From: Streptomyces smyrnaeus
Lineage (GTDB): Bacteria; Actinomycetota; Actinomycetes; Streptomycetales; Streptomycetaceae
Reading direction: 5' to 3'
Assembly: GCF_017676345.1 (NCBI RefSeq)
Contig: NZ_JAFFZM010000013.1
Coordinates: 124,001 to 188,000 of the forward strand
DNA length: 64,000 bases
The notes under the pieces were generated by a model. That model worked only from the letters and a program-made list of their open reading frames with translations, had not been told where the DNA came from and did not search any database. The translations under genes were made by a program, and so were the position numbers. Every line of letters begins with the position of its first letter. The first letter of the stretch is position 1. Shown here piece by piece: positions 60,256 through 64,000 of this stretch.

Positions 60256-60329
60256 GTACCGGCACCCGACCCCGCTGGACCCGACCCCGGGTTTCGTCCG
60301 AGCCCGCCTTCGACGAACTTGTTCGGACC

Positions 60330-60610
60330 CCCGAGGGCGTTCCTCTCGATGCGCCCTGCATCGCAGCGAATGCCGCAATGCAGGGCCGAGACCGCAAGAT
60401 CTCCGCTCCGAACGTGACCAACGACTCCGAGGCCGCGGTCAAGTTCGCCGCCGAGCACTCCCTGGCCGTGACCGCGCACCTGTTCCGGGCCGAGATTCCC
60501 AAGGCCGCCGACGTACGCGTCACCGTGGTCGGCGAGCGGGTCTTCGCGCAGCGGGTGGCCGCCCCCGACGGGGCGCTGGACCGGGCCGCAGCGGCTGGGA
60601 CGCGTTGGAG
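60330..60610 (+). pseudogene. ATP-grasp ribosomal peptide maturase fragment
   Basis: The plus strand reads APNVTNDSEAAVKFAAEHSL followed by AVTAHLFRAEIPKAADVRVT and VVGERVFAQRV. The pieces match grasp-with-spasm ATP-grasp maturases (TgmB/MvdD type), with the ATP-binding middle deleted between KFAAEH and LAVTAHLF. No precursor peptide gene is seen nearby. Confidence 0.65.
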
Positions 60611-61331
60611 CACGAGCGCGTGCAAGTGCCCGCGCCCGCACAGGCCGCGCTACACACATGCAAGAAGCTGTGGGAGTGCATCGAGACGGTCCTGTCCGCC
60701 TACGACGAGGCAGGTCGGCCCGGTCCGGAGACCTTCACGCCGCACGTGTACGGCGGCGGGCAGTACCTGCGGCACCCGTGCAGGCCCGGCCTGCCGTTGC
60801 CGAAGCCCTGAGCACCTGCTCCCGGAGCCTTAATGACAGAGCGGAGAGCGGGGTTACTGCTGAGTGAGAACGGGTTCTGCGAACCAGAACGACGCTCCGC
60901 AGCCGCCGGGTCATCACGTTCGATCTCGCTCGGGCAAGGACTGTGTCTGGCAGCGGGGCTTGGCGCCATGCGTAATCGATCCGTCCCGGGGCGGGCCTGC
61001 TACTGGTGTACGGCGGGGTCCGGGCGTGTCGTACGCTGGGTGGGTTCCTGCGCCGAGGTGTCGGTGGCAGTGACCGGAATCCTGTTTCTTCTGCGTGATC
61101 TTGAGGTGGCGACCTATCAACCGGGCCATGTAGCCGTCCGTGTCCCCGCGTGTTGTTTTGTCGCACGTGTCCGGGGGCGGACGTAGCGCGGGTCTGAGTT
61201 GCGTCACCTTTTCCGCAGTTTTCTGTCTTTCCCGGGTGCAGCTCTGCCGTGTGCCCCGGGTTTCGCGTTTCCGGCCCGGGTGCGGCTGCCGGTAGGGCTC
61301 CCCGGTTCCGTTGGAACAGGAGTCCCCTCTC
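60611..61331. other. Intergenic stretch upstream of the DHA2 exporter
   Basis: About 720 bp. The first 200 bp contain a frame ending VYGGGQYLRHPCRPGLPLPK that may be part of another relic. The rest shows no convincing gene; the exporter promoter should lie near 61200-61310. Confidence 0.45.
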
Positions 61332-62810
61332 GTGTCTTTCTCCGCGCTCGACAACGAGCCGCAGCACACCACCCCATCTCCATGCCACTCCGCACCTGGC
61401 CTGTCGAAGATGGGCTTGGCCGCCTGGATCGCCCTCTTGGTGCTGCTGGGCGCCGAGCTCATGGACATGATCGACCAGTCGGTCGTCCTGACCGCCCTGC
61501 CCGCGATCCAGGAGTCGACCGGCGCCGGACCGGCCGCGGTGCAGTGGCTGACGACCGCCTACTCACTGCCCATCGCCGTCGGGCTGATCACCGGCGGTCG
61601 CCTCGGCGACCTCTACGGTCGGCGAAAGATCCTGCTCATCGGCACCGTCATCTTCACCTCGGCCTCGCTGCTGTGCGGCCTCGCCGCCGGGCCGGGAGTG
61701 CTGATCGGGGCCCGCGCCCTCCAGGGTGTGGGAGCGGCCATCATGATTCCGCAGATCCTGGCCACCCTCCACATCACCTTCGAGGGACAGAACCGCAGCA
61801 AGGTGTTCGCCCTGTACGGGGCCATCATGTCGCTCGCCAACGTCCTGGGCCCGGTGATGGGCGGCCTGCTGACCGAGGCGGACCTGTCCGGGCTGTCCTG
61901 GCGGCCGGTCTTCCTGGTCAACGTGCCCGTCGGGCTCGCCGTGCTTCTCTTGGGACGCAGGTTCATCCCCGAATCGACCGCCCGGAAGGCCGACCAACCC
62001 GACGTGACCGGCATGCTGCTGTCCGCACTGGCCATCATCCTGACCGTCTTCCCCCTCACCGAGGGACACCTGCACCACTGGCCCCTGTGGTGCTTCGCCC
62101 TGCTCGCCGCAGGTCTGCTCACCCTGGGCGCCTTCCTGCGCCATCAGCGGCGCAAGCAGGACAACGCCCCGCTCGTGGCCCTGTCCCTCTTCCGGGGCCG
62201 GCAGTTCTCCGGCGGCATGGCCGCGCAGCTCATGCACGGCCTGCTGTGCGGGCTGTTCTTCATGACCTGGACCCTCTACCTCCAGCGCGGTCTGGGCATG
62301 AGCCCCCTCCACGCGGCCCTGGCCTTCGTGCTGCTCTCCCTCGGCGAGCTGGTCGGCGCGACGATCGCGGTGAAGAGCGCTGGGCGCTTCGCCCGTCGCC
62401 TTCCCCAGACCGGAGCCCTCATCACCCTCGCCGCGGTGGCCGCCTACGGTCTCCAGATCGACACGGGCCAAGCGGGCCTGACCCTGACGGCGATGACGGC
62501 CCCGGTGACACTGATCGGCTTCGGCCTCGGCATGGTCGGCGGCCCGCTCGCCGACATGTCACTGGCCAAGGTCCCGCACGAGGACGCCGGCTCGGCCTCG
62601 GGGCTGTTCAACACCGTCATGCACCTGGGCATCGCCCTCGGCACCGCGCTGACCGCCCTGGTGTTCTTCGCCACCACCGACGGCTCGCCCGATGCCGGAC
62701 TCAACCGCGACGCCTTCGTCACCGTGCTGTGGTGGGACGGCGGCCTCCTCGCCCTGATGTGGACCCTGATGTTCTGCCTGCCCAAGCAGGCGAACACCCC
62801 GGCTGACTGA
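61332..62810 (+). CDS. MFS transporter, DHA2 (EmrB/QacA) family
   Basis: A 492-residue exporter with about 14 helices. LLGAELMDMIDQSVVLTALP carries the D-x-x-V motif D1, TTAYSLPIAVGLITGGRLGD then LYGRRKILL is motif A, and ALQGVGAAIMIPQILATLHI is motif C-like. GTG at 61332 is preferred because CAGGAG lies 9 nt upstream; a TTG at 61311 is in frame. A terminator follows at 62824. Probably drug or metabolite efflux; no adjacent regulator. Confidence 0.93.
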   Translation: MSFSALDNEPQHTTPSPCHSAPGLSKMGLAAWIALLVLLGAELMDMIDQSVVLTALPAIQESTGAGPAAVQWLTTAYSLPIAVGLITGGRLGDLYGRRKILLIGTVIFTSASLLCGLAAGPGVLIGARALQGVGAAIMIPQILATLHITFEGQNRSKVFALYGAIMSLANVLGPVMGGLLTEADLSGLSWRPVFLVNVPVGLAVLLLGRRFIPESTARKADQPDVTGMLLSALAIILTVFPLTEGHLHHWPLWCFALLAAGLLTLGAFLRHQRRKQDNAPLVALSLFRGRQFSGGMAAQLMHGLLCGLFFMTWTLYLQRGLGMSPLHAALAFVLLSLGELVGATIAVKSAGRFARRLPQTGALITLAAVAAYGLQIDTGQAGLTLTAMTAPVTLIGFGLGMVGGPLADMSLAKVPHEDAGSASGLFNTVMHLGIALGTALTALVFFATTDGSPDAGLNRDAFVTVLWWDGGLLALMWTLMFCLPKQANTPAD

Positions 62811-62823
62811 GCCACCCCAGTAG

Positions 62824-62858
62824 GTCGGCCCAGGCACCCTTCGGGGGCCTGGGCCGAC
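62824..62858. terminator. Long hairpin with TTCG loop after the DHA2 exporter
   Basis: A stem of 15 pairs with one mismatch encloses a TTCG tetraloop, 14 bp beyond the stop at 62810. A strong intrinsic-type terminator. Confidence 0.85.
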
Positions 62859-63002
62859 AGCCGTCCTCGTCCTCGCCGTCTTCGGCGGCATCGGAGTCCC
62901 GGAAGGGGCGCAGGGCCCCGACCCGGAGGCTGGAGGCGATGTTGAACAGGCAGCGGCCCCGGAAGTTGGTGTGACAGCGTCCAGGCGGCCATAACTCACG
63001 AG

Positions 63003-63790
63003 ATCAACGGCTCAGGAACGGACTCCGACCGGCCTCGGCGCCCGTACGCTCCAGGGGCCCCGGCGGGGAGCGTGACGGCTCCCGCCCGGGCTCCCGGCCC
63101 ACTTCCTCCTCCAGCGCCCGCCACAGCGCCGCCACGCCCAGGTCGGCGCCGTGCTCCTCGACCGCCGCCAGCCGGTTCGGCGGCACCTTCTCCACTCTCA
63201 CCCTCTCCAGGCGGAAGGCGGAGATCTCATCGACCCGCTCCAGGGCGTTCGCCATCCCGGTGCCCGTCGTCGCGGCGGCGGTCGGCGCAGCCACTCCAGC
63301 TCCAAGGTCAGCCGCCCCTCCGGCACTTCCAGCAGCGCCACCAGGTCCCCGGGCAGCGCCGGGTCCGCGCGGCGGGCGGCCCTGGCCAGCGTCGCGTACA
63401 GCCGCTTGTCGGCGACCGCGCGCACCTCCGCCACCTGCCGCGCCCAGCACGCTCACGCCCGGCAGCAGCACCCGGTTCCTCCGCAGCCACCCGGTTCCGC
63501 CGCAGCCACCCGGGTCGCCTGGTTGAACAGCGCCTGCGGCCCCTCCGCATGCGTCCAGGCCCGCCCGTGCGGGAACGTACGGAACTTCGCGTGCTCGTAC
63601 GCCGTCCTGGACCGCTCGGTGTACTGCTTCACGCACGAGGTGTCCTTCATCTCCAGAGGCTCGGCCAGGTACTCCACCACCGGCCACGGCACATCCAGCG
63701 GGTCTTCCAGGAACAGCCCCAAATACCGCACCGTGCACATCTGGAGCGCGAACCCCAGCCGACTCCAATCCGCAGATCTCTCTGATAGCG
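63003..63790 (-). pseudogene. Tn3-family transposase N-terminal (DUF4158) fragment
   Basis: The minus strand gives WSRLGFALQMCTVRYLGLFL, EDPLDVPWPVVEYLAEPLEM, CVKQYTERSRTAYEHA, then HGRAWTHAEGPQALFNQATR, MAEVRAVADKRLYATLARAA and LERVDEISAFRLERVRVEKV across several frames. This order is the DUF4158 head of Tn3 transposases. Internal deletions, frameshifts and a missing catalytic half make it non-functional. Confidence 0.8.
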
Positions 63791-63848
63791 GCAGCGGTGG
63801 CGGTGGGGGCGGGCAGCGGCCCGCCCCCGCCGCCGTCCGTGCCCCCGC

Positions 63849-64000
63849 TCAAGCCCGGCGGCCGCCGTCGACCGACAGGGCGGTACCGGTGACGTAGGAG
63901 GCGTCCGGCGAGCACAGCCACACAGCCGCGGCTGCAACCTCCTCGGACTCCGCCAGCCTGCGCAGCGGGGTCACGGCCGCCTGCCGCTCGGCCATCTGCG
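63849..64000 (-). CDS. SDR family oxidoreductase, C-terminal end (gene continues beyond the window)
   Basis: The last 49 codons of a short-chain dehydrogenase: TPLRRLAESEEVAAAAVWLC, then SPDASYVTGTALSVDGG and a TGA at 63849-63851. This is the usual SDR C-terminus that closes the cofactor site. The Rossmann and catalytic parts lie to the right of the window. Confidence 0.85.
   Translation of the reverse strand, partial: QMAERQAAVTPLRRLAESEEVAAAAVWLCSPDASYVTGTALSVDGGRRA

Noticed and set aside
1..64000. CRISPR array, rRNA or tRNA genes
   Set aside because: No regularly spaced repeats, no tRNA cloverleaf-like stretches and no rRNA-like conserved segments were noticed on reading either strand.

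Overview
The window is high-GC DNA with strong third-position G/C bias, GTG/TTG starts, many 1-4 bp gene overlaps, ECF sigma factors and rare TTA codons. This points to a Streptomyces or close relative. The mosaic of intact small operons separated by decayed transposase fragments (IS5, IS630, IS982, IS4-like, Tn3) suggests an accessory or chromosome-arm region. No rRNA, tRNA or CRISPR array was seen.

Layout. 0.3-3.1 kb: a VOC protein, an AraC regulator and a divergent saccharopine-dehydrogenase-like oxidoreductase. 3.8-12.05 kb: a heavy-metal P-type ATPase with a C-terminal hemerythrin domain, split by a 5,933-bp insertion (4550-10482). The insertion is bounded by 18-bp inverted repeats and a 3-bp TGA duplication. 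It carries an ArsR/DUF5937 regulator, a questin-oxidase-like enzyme, a tautomerase-like/YHS protein, an IS5 transposase, and a RacP / DUF6192 / zinc-ribbon trio. 12.3-15.9 kb: a persulfide/sulfite module (metallo-beta-lactamase-rhodanese, rhodanese, TauE/SafE exporter, CstR-like repressor, membrane rhodanese) with CsoR/CstR-type operators. 16.2-23.3 kb: a GH65 phosphorylase, an FAD oxidoreductase with an ECF41/SigJ sigma factor, and a TetR/SDR pair with two clear operators.

26.9-30.8 kb: a tightly overlapped operon of UDG-family protein, amidohydrolase and S41 peptidase. 31.1-32.8 kb: a lipase-like hydrolase. 33.97-38.72 kb: the most interesting locus, a four-gene aromatic operon of tyrosine ammonia-lyase, a fused (putative heme tyrosine hydroxylase)-(catechol O-methyltransferase), a second O-methyltransferase and a phenolic acid decarboxylase. 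Together they suggest conversion of L-tyrosine/L-DOPA to methoxylated vinylphenols (4-vinylguaiacol type). The first two genes contain TTA codons, implying bldA control.

39.6-42.9 kb: an imine-reductase-like enzyme with a divergent TetR, then an ECF sigma factor with a membrane-anchored CU044_5270 partner. 43.9-46.9 kb: a CstA / cory-CC-star / ArsA operon. 47.4-50.2 kb: a sodium:solute symporter, SigE-type sigma factor, small membrane protein and DUF3311 protein. 50.9-63 kb: a DHFR-family protein and several regulator/oxidoreductase or regulator/exporter pairs (TetR, HxlR, CGNR), an epoxide hydrolase and a DHA2 exporter, with remnants of IS982, a serine recombinase, an ATP-grasp peptide maturase and a Tn3 transposase between them. 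A truncated SDR gene reaches the right edge.

All calls come from reading the sequence and remembered family features; no searches were run.
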